NCBI GenBank assembly: GCA_026724425.1
Contig: JAIUCV010000349.1
Location: 434,001-498,000 of the forward strand
Reading direction: 5' to 3'
Length of the DNA: 64,000 nt
Source of the DNA: Erythrophleum ivorense
Lineage: Eukaryota; Streptophyta; Magnoliopsida; Fabales; Fabaceae
In this document: positions 10,367-22,910 of the stretch, piece by piece
How positions within the stretch are numbered: the first letter of the stretch is position 1
How the letters are laid out: every line of letters starts with the position of its first letter
The notes under the pieces: generated by a model
Database searches by the model: none
What the model saw: only the letters and a program-made list of their open reading frames with translations
What the model was told of the DNA's origin: nothing
Program-made: the position numbers and the translations under genes

Positions 10367-11340
10367 ATGGCTACCCACCAACCTCTGCTTGACAAACCCA
10401 TCAAATCCATTTCCAAAACTGTCTTGCTAGTCCTTTCTGTAGCTACTATCATAAGCTCCTGAGCCCTTGTTTCTTCTTATCTCGTCAAATCCAACTCCTT
10501 CTCCAACCTCTCTCTGCCTAATAGTCTCTGTGAACATGCCCTTTACAGAAAATCATGCTTAGCCCATGTGAAAAGTAGCCAAAGGTTCAATCTTTACCAC
10601 AAAAGAGCATTAATTCCACTTACTCCACTCCTTTCTAATGAAATCAACTTCACACACCCAAAAAGGTATGGACACAGCCAAAGCTATTAAATACATAATT
10701 TATAGTCTAAAAGAGAAAGAAACTTTGCTAGACTGTGAGTAGTATTTTTGACTTGTGAATGGAAAGAGTTTTTGATCGATGGTGGCTCTTACTAAAAAGA
10801 CTACCAAATCCCACCAAGATGCTCACCCTTGGCTAAGTAGTGTGCTCACTAACCATTTCACTTGCTTGGATGGGTTGGAAGGGTCATCTAGAACCCTTAT
10901 GGAGGCTGAGCTCAATTACTTGGTTTCCAGAGCAAGAACGTCCTTAGCTATACTTGTTCATGTTTTGCCTTCTAAGGTTGGTGATGTTTTGGACAAGCCA
11001 CTTAATGGCAAGTTTCCCTCTTGGGTGACAAGTAAGGATCGGAAGCTATTAAAGTCATCTTCGGCTAAGGATATTGAGGCTGATGTTGTGGTGGCTAAGG
11101 ATGGAGTGGCAACTTCAAGAATGTGAGAGGGGCTGTGGCTTCAGCACCTGATAAAAGAACGACAAGGTGCGTTATACGTGTGAAGAAGGGAACGTACGAA
11201 GAGAATGTTGAAGTTGGTAAGACAAAGAAGAACATTATGCTGGTGGCTGATGGTATGAATGAAACTCTAGTTACTGGCAGCTTGAATTATGCGAACGGAA
11301 CAGCCACCTACAAGACTAGCAGCGTCAGTAAGGATCTGAA
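10367..11340 (+). pseudogene. PME-A exon 1: pectin methylesterase with PMEI pro-region, broken
   Basis: Type I pectin methylesterases remove methyl groups from cell-wall pectin; the pro-region resembles PME inhibitors. The ATG at 10367 starts MATHQPLLDKPIKSISKTVL, a cytosolic tail plus the start of a signal anchor (VLLVLSVATIISS), stopped by TGA at 10460. The PMEI part reads through frames: SLCEHALYRKSCLAHV, MDTAKAIKYIIYSLKEKETL, then an open stretch (10779-11126) with DAHPWLSSVLTNHFTCLDGL and FPSWVTSKDRKLL. A one-base deletion near 11105 turns the catalytic-domain start VVAKDGSGNF into VVAKDGVATS; the other frame continues VRGAVASAPDKRTTRCVI, KKGTYEENVEVGKTKKNIML and TGSLNYANGT. A GTAAGG donor at about 11330 marks the exon end. 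Exon 2 lies 13.5 kb downstream. Confidence 0.9.
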
Positions 11341-11345
11341 CTAAT

Positions 11346-11683
11346 CGTGTTCTTTTCTCATTTTGTTTTTGCCTATTTGTTACAGAAATTCTTTTATATA
11401 CAATAAAAATAGTATTAGATTAATGAATAGTGGACATACATGGGTCTGAGATTCACATTTCAACGAGGTCTAACTTTAATTAAAGATTCTTGAGTAATTA
11501 AACTGGGTCTATAAGATATAGCTAGAAATCAATTAATATATATACATATATTTGTGTGTGTGTGTATGTGTGTGCGTACATGCGTGAGAGTGTGTGTGTA
11601 TTATATATGTGTCTATATATGCAGCAAATCATATACATGAATGCATTGCTGTGAAGATTCTGCAGGTCTATGGGTCACACAGA
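11346..11683. other. PME-A intron, proximal part with TG-rich repeat
   Basis: Intronic sequence between the PME-A donor and the left end of the outer CACTA element. It contains an imperfect TG/TA microsatellite (about 11551-11620). Confidence 0.55.
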
Positions 11684-11699
11684 CACTAGAAAAAAAAAT

Positions 11700-12020
11700 A
11701 GAGGTTTATTGATAGAGGTAACCATAGTTATAAAAGCCATGACAATTTCTTAGCTTAACCATGATTTATCTAACTGTGGTTAAGTCAGGAGCTTAACCAT
11801 TGTTAATAAATAATCATAGCTAAATCTTGTGGCTTAATCATATCTTTTACAAATTGTGGTTAAGGTAAATCTTAATCACATTTTATTAAAACCATGGTTA
11901 ACTTCATTATAGTTTAACCATAGTTAAATAAAATCGTAGTTAAACTTGATGGTTTAACCACAATTTTCTTGCAATCGTGGTTAAGATAAGCTTAACCACG
12001 ATATCTGAAAACCATGGTTA
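11700..12020. repeat. CACTA-A left subterminal repeats
   Basis: Roughly ten alternating-orientation copies of a TTAACCATGGTT-type motif (TTAACCATGATTT, AACTGTGGTTAAG, TTAACCATAGTTAAA, AACCATGGTTAAG). Subterminal arrays like this are typical transposase-binding regions of CACTA elements. Confidence 0.8.
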
Positions 12021-12476
12021 AGCCACCCATTAATTTCCTTGCTACAACATCCTTCTTCTTTGTCTTTGGAAACCTTTCACTTGGAAGTCAAAACTCTCTC
12101 TTCATTTGATGACAGTGCTCACTTACCAATGGCGACGCAGCTTGACAAATCCATTGACCACAACGATGCCCCCTCTTCACTCAGTAGTAGCTCCCCTACC
12201 CTTCATTGTGACTGTGACTAGCAATAATAGTTTCACTTGAAACTCCCCTTTCTCTTCATGCCTAATGTATGTATATATTTTTTTTCTTTTATGAACTTCT
12301 GGTTTGTATATGTGAGTTGGATTGTTTTTGTTGGATTTTCTTATTGATTATCTCATATGCAACGCAGCTTCTCTCTCACGCACACCCCATGCCCTCTCCT
12401 CCATTTCTATAGCTCCTCCCTTAGATGTAGGTAAATCATTTTACTGCTTTATACAAGTCCTTTGAATCGCCATTGG
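12021..12476. other. CACTA-A internal segment, no recognised gene
   Basis: Between the left subterminal array and the nested CACTA-B. A short ORF (12039-12221) contains MATQLDKSIDHNDAPSSLSS, a Ser-rich sequence I do not recognise. It is less AT-rich than its surroundings and could be captured host sequence, but nothing supports a function. Confidence 0.35.
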
Positions 12477-12504
12477 TACTACAAAAAAAAGGAGTATTTA
12501 GTCT

Positions 12505-12600
12505 AAGTTATCTAGCGTTAGTTGTTATAATTGACATTAGATGCACTTAGTGAGGAGAATTTAATGTCACTTACTTAATATCAGTTGAAACTAATGTTAG
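12505..12600. repeat. CACTA-B left subterminal repeats
   Basis: Short array of related motifs (GTTATAATTGACATTAG, AATGTCACTTACTTAAT, CAGTTGAAACTAATGTTAG) matching the larger array at 19810-20310. Confidence 0.6.
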
Positions 12601-15600
12601 TCCTATTTTTTTTAATTCTTTAATTAATAAAAGTAAAAAAAATCACTTATGTTTCTTTGGAAGGAGCCCAAAATTATCACCCCTTTACCATCTTGAGAGA
12701 AGGAAATAAGAAAGAGAGCCAAAATCCTAAAATCCTTAAATAAAAAAAAGTGAGGTGTTTTGTTGTGTGAACGAAGGAAACAAGAGAGAGTGAGCCATTT
12801 GGGTTGGGGTCAAGTTCGGAGTTGTAAAATGGAGTGGAAATCAAAGATGGTGGAAATATAAGAAACAAGCTTATTGATGAAGCTGAATTTGAACTTATTG
12901 TCTAGAGAAGTGGTGCAACATCTGAAGCAAAGAAGGTTGAATATGAAAAGGTTGATCAAAGAAGCTTAATCTGAAGTAGAGAAGTTATTGCCAATTGATC
13001 GAAGGAGCTGAGAAAGGCGTTTAGAGAAGTGCCAAGACATCTCAGAGGCGTTGGTCTTTATCTCTTCTTCTTCTTCTTTTTTTTCAAATAGTTGCATATG
13101 TGAAGCAAACCATTTATGTTGAGAGATGGCCCTGTGTTAGAAATTTGTGGATCAAGCTCGCACAAATGGGTTTCAGTTTATTGTCACACTCACCATCTTA
13201 TCTCTTGTGGTTGTCGTATTCCCATTATACTTTTCATTTTGCTTGTTGTTATTATACTCAATGGCTTCTGATAAGATGCACTCATTGGTACTGATATAGG
13301 AGAAATCATGCGGCTGGTTTTTGCCTTTTGGGTTTCTTTGTACTTCATCAATATAGGCTTACTTACAAAAACTTGACACTTGTTGCATTCACATTGGGTA
13401 AATAAGCCTTTTATTAGAATCATTCTATATCTTCACTTAGATCTTGCCTTACATCCTTCCAATTTTCCTTTTAATGCTATCAAAAGTCAGAACTACCTTC
13501 ATCTTCCTTTACTCATGGTATATGCATTAAAAGGCAATGGCAAATGCTTTTATTTCAGAACATGTTTACATAAACTAGAGAGAGTTAACATTTATCCTTA
13601 TTATTTAAATTGGCTTTACTAGAACATGGATGAGTAGTAGAGAAAGCTACTTTTGTGTTCATGGAAACCATAAGGAAAATACTCAATCTCATTGTTTGTT
13701 AATATACTATATACTATATAATATTATTATTGTGTTAGTGGTAGTACTTATTGTTTTTAATTCAAAGAAATATCAGTGATGATTTTAGGGAAAGGGGCTT
13801 CTACATAGGAACTCTCATATCATTTTTTGAAATCTTTAAGCTAGATCATTGGACAACATAGGGATTGATCATTGCCCATAAAGCAGGTAAAAATCAAAGT
13901 ATGTTTGCAAAGCTTTTACAATGCAATTGTTATAATCACACACAATCACATAGTCAATTTGTATTTGTACCCACCATTCATTAAATAATTACCATGCATC
14001 CCCATTTTTCATTTTTATTTTCACTTCTTGCCTTCACTCGCTGTTTAACAAACAAGTCAATGTAGTACATGTAAATAATAAAAATCCTTTTTCTTTGTCC
14101 TTTTGCCCTTCTACTTTTATTTATTTTTTCTTCTTTGAACCTACATCTTGTTTTTATTCTTTGTTGCAATATTTATGTATGTTATATATAATTTTCTCTT
14201 AAGTATGAAATGAAATAGAATTTATACTGATCAGGAAGTAAATAAGAAAAACTACAATAAATATGGAAAATAAAATGATCCGCTTTTTGCCTATTTTAGA
14301 TGGAAAAAGTAATTAATGAAAGGCTTGGTCATATTTGGTTCAAGTGATATTACCTCTTTACTGGTGATGCCAAATCATGCTTGTGTATTCTAATAAGTTT
14401 GTGTGTTACTATGTTTTACTATTTGCAACCAAGAATCTCATTCTTCTTGTTGTTAAATTTGCGACCTTGCATGATGAAAGGAATGTAAAGTTAAGGGATT
14501 TGTCAAGTAATTTTGTTTTTATAGAGAATGATGTTAGGAAAAATAGGGTAGTGACTTCTGTTAGTAAATTGTAGAAGCTTAACAATGTAGTGCTTGTACA
14601 TAATTGACAACTGAGCTGATAAAGGAACAACTTTATGTTTTCTAGGTAATTTTGTCTCCCTTTCTATGTACTGCCATATTTCTTGCTACTTCATTTATGT
14701 TCCATTAAAAGAATTTATGTGTATATCTGCTATATATCAAGCAATTAAGTTTGTCTTTTGGTTGTTTGAATTTCATCAACATCATAGAAAGGTCTCCCTG
14801 GTTTAGCATGCATATAAATGACAATTAAGCATTTATGTGTATTACCTAGTTTGTTGCATTTTGATTTCATTTGTTTGAAACATTAACTTATACTGAATGA
14901 ACTTGGTTAAACTTTTGTATGGACTCATGTTTCTTATTTAGTTTTGACATGCTAGTCAATATTGTTTTAATAATCAAATTCTAATTCCTAAACATGACTT
15001 TAGGATAGTAAAATAATTGACTCAAGCTAGGTAGTCAGACCAAGAGCACTAGTCACTTATGCGTGAGCTCACAATAACTTCTAAATAGGAAAAATCTTTT
15101 AATAATGTCCTTTCCTTTAATTGAAACCTACATGTTGTAATTTAAATGTCTGTACAACGTTGAACCACTTGATGCAATGCCTTGTGATGTAGAACATGAC
15201 ACCAATCAATTTTAACAAGTGCACATAGGCTTCGAAAAACCTATATATTACATATGTTTAAAATTAATGAATAACAGCTTCATTCATGACTAATCTTGAG
15301 AAAGGGGATGATGGCAAAAGAAAAAAAAATCATGAAAGATGGGATTAAGATAAGTTGTTACATATATATATATTCAAAAAAAGTGGGATCCACCACCAAA
15401 TAGGCCTGATCCCAGTTTCTATATTCAGCCAAAGTCAAGGGGATTCACAACTACACATGAAAGGCTTATGTTAAAAGTGCCTGTAAATAAAGGTACCTTA
15501 TTTTGCTAGATAGGAGAGCCCCATCCCCATCATACAAAACCCATAATAATAAAATATTATTAAAGAAAAAAGTCAATTTTCATGAGATGAGATGCTATGA

Positions 15601-15865
15601 ATTTTCAATATATATGACTATAAGAAAAAAGCTTGCATTTTCTTCCAAGCGCAATGATGACTATGTATGTCCTAAAAGCTAACAAGTAACACTATTACCA
15701 TAATTAGGCTAGCTAGTAAGAGGCATTTCAAAGTTTAAGCTAACTCTTGCTAAAAAAATGCAAGCACATCATTGTGTCTTGTTCAATTGCAAAGCAATTA
15801 AGGAACTGGTTGTATAAGTATATCATTCTTACCATTACTATTTGTTCCAAAATTGATGTTGTTAT
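12601..15865. other. CACTA-B interior with no recognised coding sequence
   Basis: This is where the first part of the transposase (TNP2/DDE region) should lie. I find only AT-rich, stop-filled sequence and short ORFs that I cannot match to anything, so the transposase 5' region appears deleted or replaced. Confidence 0.45.
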
Positions 15866-16790
15866 TTGATATTAGCAATATCTTCTTGTACACGATATAG
15901 AGAAGAAGTGAAAGCTAAGCTTCTTCATCATACTAGATTGGCTATGGCAATTGACAAACATGTCACCAAAAATTTTGCTAACTGGTTCAAAGAATATGTG
16001 AGATTCAGTTGTGTTCAAGTTTATGTTTTAATTAATATACAAAAGCAATATGATTGAAATACATTGTTAATTGTTTTATATTGATAAGGTTGAAGGCAAA
16101 CATTTCAGACAACATCAAATTTCTTGTAAGGGGTCCTTAAACAAGGGCTAGAAGATTTAGTACATTTAATATAAATGGTTTTAGGTTTCGCACACTAAAG
16201 AGAGAACAAGGATTGAAAACTCAAAATAGTGGTGTGTGGATATCATCAAAAACTAGATGTTATGCAAGTGCAAAAGATGAGAAAGTAACACTTATAAATC
16301 CTTTATATTATGGCAATTTGGTAGATATAATTGAATTAGACTACTATAGTTAAGTGAAAGTTGTTCTTTTCAAATGGTTATGGGACAAAGCTAAAGGGTT
16401 TAAAAAGGATGACTTTCAAGTTAATTTAGTTACTTTCTCTCAACTAATTCATACCAGAGATATTGTGGAAGATGAACCTTACATTTTGGCTTTACATGCT
16501 CAAATGGTGTTTTATGTAGATGACAAAATGAATTAACCCTAGAGTGTTGCAATACATGTGAAGCCTTGAGTGTTATATGAAATGGGTGATGATGCAAAAT
16601 ATTATGAAGATAATGGCCATCAAATTTAGTAGCTACACTTAGAACAACAAATAGTTTCTACTTTTTTTGATGATATTGATAATTTATAATTGTTAAGAGG
16701 TGAGAAAGAAAAATTTTTTGATCAACCAATTAACAACCTTGATATTGAGATTGAGAATAGTGATGGAGAGGATAACATGGTTTGTTGAAC
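15866..16790 (+). pseudogene. CACTA-B transposase, C-terminal part (DUF4218/DUF4216 type)
   Basis: Remnant of the En/Spm TNP2-type transposase. It begins YREEVKAKLLHHTRLA ... VTKNFANWFKEYV (end of the DUF4218-type segment). After a gap that looks like an intron (about 16000-16085) it continues with ISDNIKFLVRGP, FSTFNINGFRFRTLKREQGL and KTQNSGVWISSKT, then the DUF4216 signature YYGNLVDIIELDYY, KVVLFKWLWDKAKGFKKDDF, VNLVTFSQLIHTRDIVEDEP and FILA-like YILALHAQMVFYVDD. Stops occur at several positions (for example after ELDYYS and VDDKMN), so it is dead. The acidic tail ends near IENSDGEDNMVC at 16785. Confidence 0.88.
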
Positions 16791-16899
16791 AATATGTACT
16801 TGCATTTTGTTAACACTTATTTCTTACTTTCTAACTCTAAAAGGTAGTTTTAAGTTCATTTATTCACATTCATATAATTGTATTTTTATGCAACTCTTG

Positions 16900-19260
16900 T
16901 AGGATACCACCTAAGTGTGTAAGGACATCTCTAGCTAAGATTGTTCTTGCTAAAAGAGTATATAAGACATTTATTGTTGAGATGTAGACACAAGGAGTTT
17001 CTATAGCTACCTTTCATGAATAGCCACTAGCAAAAACAAATGCTAAGATGTAGACACAAGAAACTTTTACACGTAACTCTCAAACACAACCACCAATAGA
17101 AACAAATGTCGCTATTCTTTCCTAACCAAAATCAAATACTGTTGGAACTTCCTTTAAGGGACATGCAGCAACAAATCGTGTCTTTGATAAAGCATGGACA
17201 GTTGATGTTATTGGTAATTTTAATCCTTTTAGAATTTATGTATAAGTATTATATTCAAAATCAATGTTTGATATTATATCTACATTTTGTTTTTTTTTAG
17301 TAGATGAGAAAGGAGTAGTTTCAAGAGAAAGAATGAAGCCTAAAGAATTGTGGACTTTACTAAGTGGAAAAAAAGTAGTATTTCCAGTTAATTCTTATGG
17401 ACATGGATATGATGAGGTTGGAGGTATGGTTGGGGTATGGCTAGGAGACTTAGCCACTGTTACTGATTTAATTCCTTTAAACTTCTTTGACCGGAGGCAA
17501 GTTCCCAAAAAGTATGTGAAAGACGCAATAGATCTGATAGAGGTGAAGTGTGAAACTTCTAATGTTTTTTAATGCCTTTATTTCTTAGTAATTGTTTTAG
17601 GTAATGTGACAATGATTTTACATGCAAAAGAAGATTGCTTTTGAGACTAATCTCAGGCTAGAATGAACTTGAAAATCTCTGGGGAACAAAAGGAAGGAAT
17701 ATAGAAATAGGCTATATAGGAGTAAATTTGGCAAAATGATAGTAAAGAAACTATTATGAGCAATTGTCTAGACAAAATATCTCAAGAATAGTGGAATAGC
17801 TTTGTTGACTATTGACTTAATAAAAGAGGCATTGTAATATTTCTATGACAATTCTTTTATTTGATAATTATTATATAATTCATTTGTAAAGTTCACTTGT
17901 TTTGTTTTTTTCTTTCTTTCTTGTAGGGAATAAGCAATATAAACAAGAGAAACCATAAAAAGCTTAAGTATCCTCATTGCAGTGGATCCAAGAGTAATGC
18001 TAGAAGGAAGCATGAGATGGCGGTTAAAAGTTCTTTTATTTTGTACATTAATATTCTGTCACCTACTATATATTGCCATAATTGATTATTTTTTATATGT
18101 AGGAATTGCAAAGTTTAAAAACATATTGCAGTGATGTACTCATTACTACTTACAAAAGGCAAGATGGAACCTACGTGAATGATGATGCAAGAGTTGTTTA
18201 GGTAAGCTAACCTATAAGGTTTTGTTTATTTTTAATAAACCCCGTTAACTTAGTTAATTCATTTCTTATGTTTGGAAGTTGAGATGCACTAAGAAATTGC
18301 TTTCTTAATCCTATAAATTGCTGGTTGATTTGTGAATGGCTGGACATATTTTCTTGTTTCCATTAATGGATTGTGTTTTATTGGTATAGCTATTAACGCA
18401 AGAAAGAAGAAATCATGGAAATTAAATGATATGTTAAATGGATTTTGAAATTGATATTGTGATCCACCTAATTATTATTCATCCAAATAGAACTTTGAAA
18501 ATGGTTATACCTATCATAGCAAGTTAATTGGTGAGGGATTAATTTTAGAAATCAAATGCATTAGATGTGTGAAACATTTAGGATGAGTTTGATCATTTAT
18601 TGGTGGGATTCAAATGGAAAATTTCTGTTATGATCATCTTATGTTAGTATATTTTCTTGTTAAGGATTCCCTTGCCATTTCTATTTTAATGTCGATATAG
18701 GACATTATTAAATTAGGCTTGTTTAGTATGCATGATATAATTATGTTAATTTCACCATGAAATATTGACAACTACATGATAATGATATATATTGCTACTA
18801 GCAAGACTTTGTTGTTGTTATTGAGTTATGAATTTTGATTAATATTTGGTATCCTTTTAACTTTCTAGGTTATTAATACTTGGATTTGTTAATTTGCCAA
18901 ATCAATTTTATACTTGAATTTAGAGGAGAAAATTTTAGAAATACTTCAGTAGGAAAATCAATCCTCACAATCACATAAGCCTTGTCTTATCAAATGATGC
19001 ACTTGTGCAAGTACTAGGAAAAGAGTATTCCAGATGAGTGTGTGGTTTAGGATTAGGTCCATGCCCTTTTAGAGTGTCTGGATTACCTACTCGTTGGTTT
19101 GGCAACATGACCTTGGCTTCCATGAGCAAGGCTAACTCAGTTGATAAGGTGGATGCTTTATGAAATGAGCTGAGTTCAATGAAGGACAAATTAGCATCCA
19201 TGGAACAAGAGCATACTTGAATGAACAATGTGCTCCAATTTTTGGCAGAATAATGTAATA
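16900..19260 (+). pseudogene. CACTA-B TNP1-like gene (plant Transposase_24 family)
   Basis: Second CACTA gene; the related TNP1/TNPA-type proteins bind subterminal repeats. Exon-like pieces in order: PPKCVRTSLAK near 16910; an open stretch 17302-17572 with KELWTLLSGKKVVFPVNSYG, GMVGVWLGDLATVTDLIPLN and RRQVPKKYVKDAIDLIEVKC; then HKKLKYPHCSGSKSNARRKHEM (17952-18020); then TTYKRQDGTYVNDDARVV (18150-18200, the family's T-H-x-K-x-DGTYVD motif); and NDALVQVLGKEYSR and VCGLGLGPCPFRVSGLPTR (18990-19090, the QVLG-x-GRVRGLG motif). A Lys/Glu-rich segment, DKLASMEQEHT, closes it. The motif order is convincing; intron borders are only approximate, and stops make it non-functional. Confidence 0.82.
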
Positions 19261-19809
19261 TACATGTGCCTTCTGAGTTCCCAATTCTGTGCCTTCACAG
19301 GTAATACAAATGTTACCTTATAACTTTTTTGACTTACTATAATAGTTTACCATGGATTCTCACAGTCAATGTTATGTTTTTAGGCACCTGATATGGGCAG
19401 TGCAGAGCAATCACCAATAAGATGCTAATAATCGTCTCAAGCCAATCAAGATTCATAACTTTTTTAGTTAATCTTGTTTAGAGCTAGACATGTTCCATAA
19501 CTTTATTTGTATTGACTTTGGTTTAATTTTGTTGGATAAGAATTATTATGGTATGATTAAGCATTCTAACTATAAAGACATTGATGTAAACACTTTTTCT
19601 TGGACATAGATTCTTATGCACGCTTGTGCTTTTTGATAATGAAGACTAATTTCTCCTTAATATAAATATTTTGTTTATATAGTCTATCAATGTAAATTTA
19701 AAATTTTTTATGTGAAGGTTTAATTTTATAAAACATTTTCATGTGTAAAAGCCAAAAAAACAAAAGGATAGGAAAGTATAAAAAATAAAATAAATAAAAT
19801 ATTTAATGG

Positions 19810-20335
19810 GGGTTATAACTAACGTAAAAGATACAACAAGTTGATTTTTCCATTTAGCATCGATTATAATCATCATTAAACTTTAGTGTCAGTTATAATT
19901 GACACTAAAGGATACATAATCTAGCCTATTCATTTAGCATCGGTTACAACTATTGTTAAAGCACAAATGTAGTGATGGTTACAACCAACATAAGTGCATG
20001 TGCTAATTTCCCATTTAGCATTGCTTATGACTATTGTTAGTGTCTAACTCTAACAACAGTTCCAATCAATGCTAAATGCAAACTAGTAAGCTTACCATTC
20101 TCTTTGTATGCTTTAGTGTCGCTTACAACCGGTGCTAATGGTGGACTTCGACAATGGTTTCAACTAACATTAGGGGAAGTTTACCTTTACGTCAGTTATT
20201 TCAACAATTGTTGTTACCAGATGATGCTGTGATGTGGCATATGGCCATTGTTGTCAAAAACGTGGTTAAACCATTTAGTGTCGGTCATAATTGACACTAG
20301 AGACCTATTTTAACCAATGCTAGATTCTTTTTTCT
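19810..20335. repeat. CACTA-B right subterminal repeats
   Basis: Dense array, about a dozen alternating copies of CATTTAGCATCGGTTACAAC or its complement (TTAGTGTCAGTTATAATTG, AGTGTCGCTTACAACC, TAGTGTCGGTCATAATTGAC). It faces the shorter left array at 12505-12600. Confidence 0.8.
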
Positions 20336-20666
20336 TTTGTACAAGCTTACTTGAATTAGATTTTTGAGTTTGCTTTAGGTTCTTAAGCTATCTTTTTTCT
20401 TGCTTGAACTTGGGTGTTTTCCTCTAACTCATGATTTATACTCTTATTTCTTTCCTTCTTTTTTCCTGTTTTTGAATTATTGATAGTGTGTAATGGTAAT
20501 GCAATATGAGATAATGTCATTTTAATACTTAATAATGTAATGGCATAAGGATGCCACTAGTTTCATGTCCACAATATGACTAAATCACAGGTAAAGGATT
20601 TTTTTTCTATTGCATAGGGTAGCAATATGACTAAATCACAGGTAAGGATTTTTTTTGGAAAAATTT

Positions 20667-20667
<1 letters not shown>

Positions 20668-20703
<36 letters not shown>

Positions 20704-20717
20704 ATGTGTGTGTGTAT
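20668..20717. repeat. (TA)n(TGTA)n(TG)n compound microsatellite
   Basis: About 30 bases of TA followed by TGTATGTATG and a TG run. Confidence 0.85.
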
Positions 20718-21164
20718 CAATTTTTCATTGCATTTTAAAGTTCTAGCTTCAAAATTATGCATGGCATCTTTTCAAAGTGCACCATTGTGCTCTAAATTTC
20801 ATTTTTAATTACATTATTGTTTAAGTGAATTTCTCTCTATATAATGTAAAAGATCATTTTAATTTCTCTACTAATCCTAGTGTTCCTTGTACCTTACTAT
20901 GTAATGCACATAGTTTTAAAGGCTATAAAGGTCACATCCGACTATTTTAGGAATCTTTCAACAATATCTAATTTATTAACTGCAAAAAACAAACTTGTAG
21001 GTAGTTCTTTGTACGAAAAGAATTAGTGAGGAGAAAGTAATTTGTGAGAGTAAAAGGTATTTATTGTTTCACAAAGTTGGAAATGTTATATGCTTCACTT
21101 TTTGGGACCTTAAATATGTTTTTCTTAAGTCAGTAAAAAAGTATCAATAGTGAAAAAAGCTTCT

Positions 21165-21975
21165 GAATCTTAGCCTTCAACTTTAAAAATAGTGAACATG
21201 TTAAAGGAGGAAAAAAGGCAAGTGATATAAAATCATTTCAGAATCATATTTTGTTTGTGTTAAATTTTTTAAGTTAATGATTGTTTAATTTGTTGTATGA
21301 TCATTCAGTTTTACATAAAGTTGGAAGAAAAATTACATGCAAATGAAGTGAAGACAAATCAAATGCATGCAATATCACAAGTATTATAAGTTAGCCAATG
21401 ATAGCTTCTGTATTCATAAAGAGAAACGTATTTTAGATTATCTAGTGGTTGACTACTAACATATTAATATAGTATAGCATGTTCAAAGTAATGGAAGCTT
21501 GGAACTTGGAATAAAATGATTTATGTTCTAAATAGTTTGTGCTTCTTTGTGTCTACTCCTGTGGGGAGAGAAAAATATACATTGATGTTATGAATAAAAA
21601 AAAAACTTGTGCTTGTGCTAGCTTAGCTTACTAATTGATATTATATAGTTGTGCCATTTTTTTTAGAAATCACCAAGAAGGTGTGGCTAATAATATAGAA
21701 TGGCGAAAAAATAAATTTAAAAGATCTTGTGGCTTTACTAAGTACTTATGTTTCTGACTCTGGGTATTTAGATTTTGGATATTGCTATTGCTTACTATAC
21801 ATGTTTCTTCTAGAGCTTATAGAAACTTATTACATTTATTATCTATTTTTTCTAGGAAAAGAAAGATGTTGAGATTGAAAAAGTCAAGAAAAGCCTTAAC
21901 TTCAAAGCAATACCAGTTCCTTTTTTCTATTGCACAACTTTGCCATCATAGTCAAATAGGAACAAGGTAAATGAA
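21165..21975 (+). pseudogene. Fragment of a WVD2/WDL (TPX2-family) microtubule-binding protein gene
   Basis: Three exon-like pieces fall in the order found in plant WAVE-DAMPENED2-LIKE proteins, which bind and bundle microtubules through a TPX2-type domain. FNFKNSEHVKGGKKAS (about 21180-21225) corresponds to the F-x-F-x-x-x-ERAEKRKE segment. FYIKLEEKLHANEVKTNQM (about 21308-21365) is the KLEEK hallmark. EKKDVEIEKVKKSLNFKAIP with VPFFY (about 21857-21935) matches the IK-x-LRKSL-x-FKA-x-PMPSFY motif. Spacing between pieces suggests retained introns. It has stops, lies inside CACTA-A on its right side, and most likely was captured by that transposon; a decayed host gene is the alternative. Confidence 0.72.
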
Positions 21976-22639
21976 GATTTTTAATAACACATATTTCCAT
22001 ACACAAATCCTGTTCTTATTATTTTAGTTGTCATAAATCTTATTCTTCAACTAATATATGATATTGTATTGTTATACTGGTTGTGGTTCTCTCGTTTACC
22101 TTTTGGAATCCTATGTTTTTGTTTGTCTTTATTTATTTGCTTTGTGAGCAAATTCCTCTTTTTAAGTTTAAAGATATCTTTTATATATTTAAAATATTAG
22201 GATTAAATTAAAGATATAGATATTAGCTTACTATTGTAAACTTAGTTCTTTAAATCTCTTTATTTAGGTATAGAGGTATCTTTTATATATTTAAAATAGT
22301 ATGATGAAATAGATATAATAAATTTCAAAGATTAAATTAATGCCATTGTAATTTTTCATAGAGTAATATGATAGATAAGTTTAAATTTTATTGACTTAGT
22401 TTACGTGTGTTGAATCTATTTAAAAATTATTTATAAATATGACAATATAAGGTACAATCATAGAATAGTAATAAATGTATCAAACAAAATTATTAAGCAG
22501 AAAAAGTGAAAGGGGAATTATCTGTTATGAAAATTGTTATTATTAGTTTGTGGAAAGAAAAAAATAATGGTTCAAACAATATATTAAAAGGTAAAAAAAA
22601 AAATATTTGTAGTAGTACTTAAAATGACCACCTTAAGAA

Positions 22640-22905
22640 TGTGAAATTTTTAACCACAGTTATTAAAACTAAGGTTTAGTCACGATTTTTAATAACCATA
22701 GTTAGGCCATGGTCTAACCACAATTTTTAATAACTATGATTAGACCACGATCTAAGCACAATATAGTTAACTATAGTTAAACCATGGTCTAACTATAATT
22801 TTACCACTAGTTAGTTAAAATTGTGGCTAAAACCTTTGCAATGGACAGTTTAATTATGGATTTCATAATGCTTCTAAAAAACCATGGTTAAAACTGTAGC
22901 TTTTA
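22640..22905. repeat. CACTA-A right subterminal repeats
   Basis: Array of TTAACCACAGTTATTAAAA, AACCATAGTTAGGCCATGG, TAACTATAGTTAAACCATGG and similar units, matching the left array at 11700-12020 and ending in AACCATGGTTAAAA next to the terminus TTTTATAGTG. Confidence 0.8.
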
Positions 22906-22910
22906 TAGTG

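Larger units (their letters stand above)
12477..20345 (+). mobile_element. CACTA-B: nested En/Spm-type transposon with gene remnants
   Basis: Subterminal arrays of a motif like TTAGTGTCGGTTATAAC occur at 12505-12600 and much more densely at 19810-20310. The outer ends read TACTACAAAAAAAAGG on the left and CTTTTTTCTTTTGTAC on the right; both resemble a worn CACTACAAAA terminus, so the limits are approximate. The interior holds two plus-strand gene remnants in normal CACTA order: the C-terminal part of the TNP2-type transposase, then a TNP1/Transposase_24-type gene. The first part of the transposase is missing (12600-15860 shows no coding similarity). No clean 3-bp target duplication was found. 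Confidence 0.75.
11684..22910. mobile_element. CACTA-A: outer CACTA-type transposon in the PME-A intron
   Basis: The left end starts CACTAGAAAA at 11684 and the right end finishes TTTTATAGTG at 22910 (CACTATAAAA on the other strand), the CACTA terminal signature. Both ends carry dense subterminal arrays of the same motif, variants of AACCATGGTTAA, at 11700-12020 and 22640-22905. The flanking 3-mers (AGA left, AAG right) do not match, so either a boundary is off by a base or two or the ends have decayed. No transposase of its own was recognised outside the nested CACTA-B. A WDL gene fragment lies in its right half. The two ends could also belong to separate insertions, but the subterminal motif argues for one family. 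Confidence 0.7.

Noticed and set aside
18971..19228. 85-codon minus-strand ORF
   Set aside because: Antisense of the QVLG ... GLGLGP segment of the TNP1-like gene, whose plus-strand reading is far better.
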